Shown here in pieces: positions 63,968-64,000 of a stretch of 64,000 nt of DNA (position 1 is the stretch's first letter; every line of letters starts with the position of its first letter). Below the pieces are notes generated by a model. It was given only the letters and a program-made list of their open reading frames with translations. It was not told where the DNA came from and searched no databases. A program made the position numbers and the translations under genes. The stretch comes from Photobacterium galatheae (GTDB taxonomy: Bacteria > Pseudomonadota > Gammaproteobacteria > Enterobacterales > Vibrionaceae), in assembly GCF_000695255.1 (NCBI RefSeq), contig NZ_JMIB01000003.1, positions 62,001 through 126,000 on the forward strand, written 5' to 3'.

Positions 63968-64000
63968 GTAGATATGAAGAATTGTCCCACTTTTCACTAG

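Noticed and set aside
1-64000. CRISPR array, tRNA or rRNA genes
   Set aside because: No regularly spaced direct repeats, and no recognisable tRNA cloverleaf or rRNA segment, were seen on reading both strands; a dedicated tRNA search could not be run.

Overview
The window reads as the chromosome of a Gram-negative gammaproteobacterium, most likely a member of the Vibrionaceae. The evidence is an E. coli-type menFDHBCE order, a GntR-led prpBCD cluster, a SoxR with a textbook SoxR box, a YegP/DUF1508 protein, and many LysR-regulated oxidoreductase and exporter pairs. Base composition is moderate over most of the window. It is clearly AT-rich at three loci that look acquired: a DUF262/DUF1524 gene (1097-2743), an SGNH hydrolase (19235-20701) and a broken gene at the right edge (63475-63967). 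The genus is inferred. No rRNA, tRNA, CRISPR array or complete insertion sequence was found.

Layout. 1-3.3 kb: a small cysteine-containing protein and a one-polypeptide GmrSD-like nuclease. 3.4-6.1 kb: an operon of paired DUF606 transporters, a questin-oxidase-like protein and a Nudix hydrolase, behind two palindromic operators. 6.3-11.2 kb: YegP-like protein, the lutABC lactate-oxidation operon and a TDT-family transporter. 11.2-18.8 kb: an N-terminally truncated MFS gene beside a LysR gene, a two-component system divergent from a secreted HbpS/GlcG-like protein around a shared palindrome, two tandem small paralogues, an alpha carbonic anhydrase and a pentapeptide-repeat protein. 19.2-29.4 kb: SGNH hydrolase, orphan response regulator, acetyltransferase, and three regulator/enzyme or regulator/exporter units (LysR/CurA-like reductase, SoxR/MFS, LysR/OYE plus quinone-reductase-like).

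29.5-32.5 kb holds a duplicated secreted Tim44-like gene with a decayed third copy. 32.4-35.5 kb holds an ABC-F ATPase and an MFS exporter behind two tandem intrinsic terminators, each preceded by a very short reading frame: this looks like a dual-attenuator, drug-inducible resistance operon. 35.6-37.3 kb has a 37-residue membrane peptide and a REP-associated tyrosine transposase bordered by GGGACAGACAT hairpins. 37.3-39.9 kb is a secreted type I pullulanase, followed by decayed reading frames.

40.8-48.2 kb is the complete menaquinone operon. 48.8-53.5 kb is the methylcitrate (propionate) operon, with four ATTGTYRACAAT-type palindromes in and upstream of its GntR gene. 53.5-60.6 kb contains an SDR, a DUF962/Mpo1-like protein, an EamA transporter, a CPT-like kinase, a LysE exporter, an APH-fold kinase, and a PepSY/DUF2946 pair probably linked to metal handling. 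61.1-62.8 kb carries two unrecognised all-helical acidic proteins bracketed by a dispersed ~170-bp repeat, and the window ends in a frameshifted AT-rich gene.

The strongest leads are the ABC-F/MFS leader, the transposase-linked hairpins, the HbpS-like/two-component pairing, the duplicated Tim44-like locus and the helical-repeat gene pair inside repeats.
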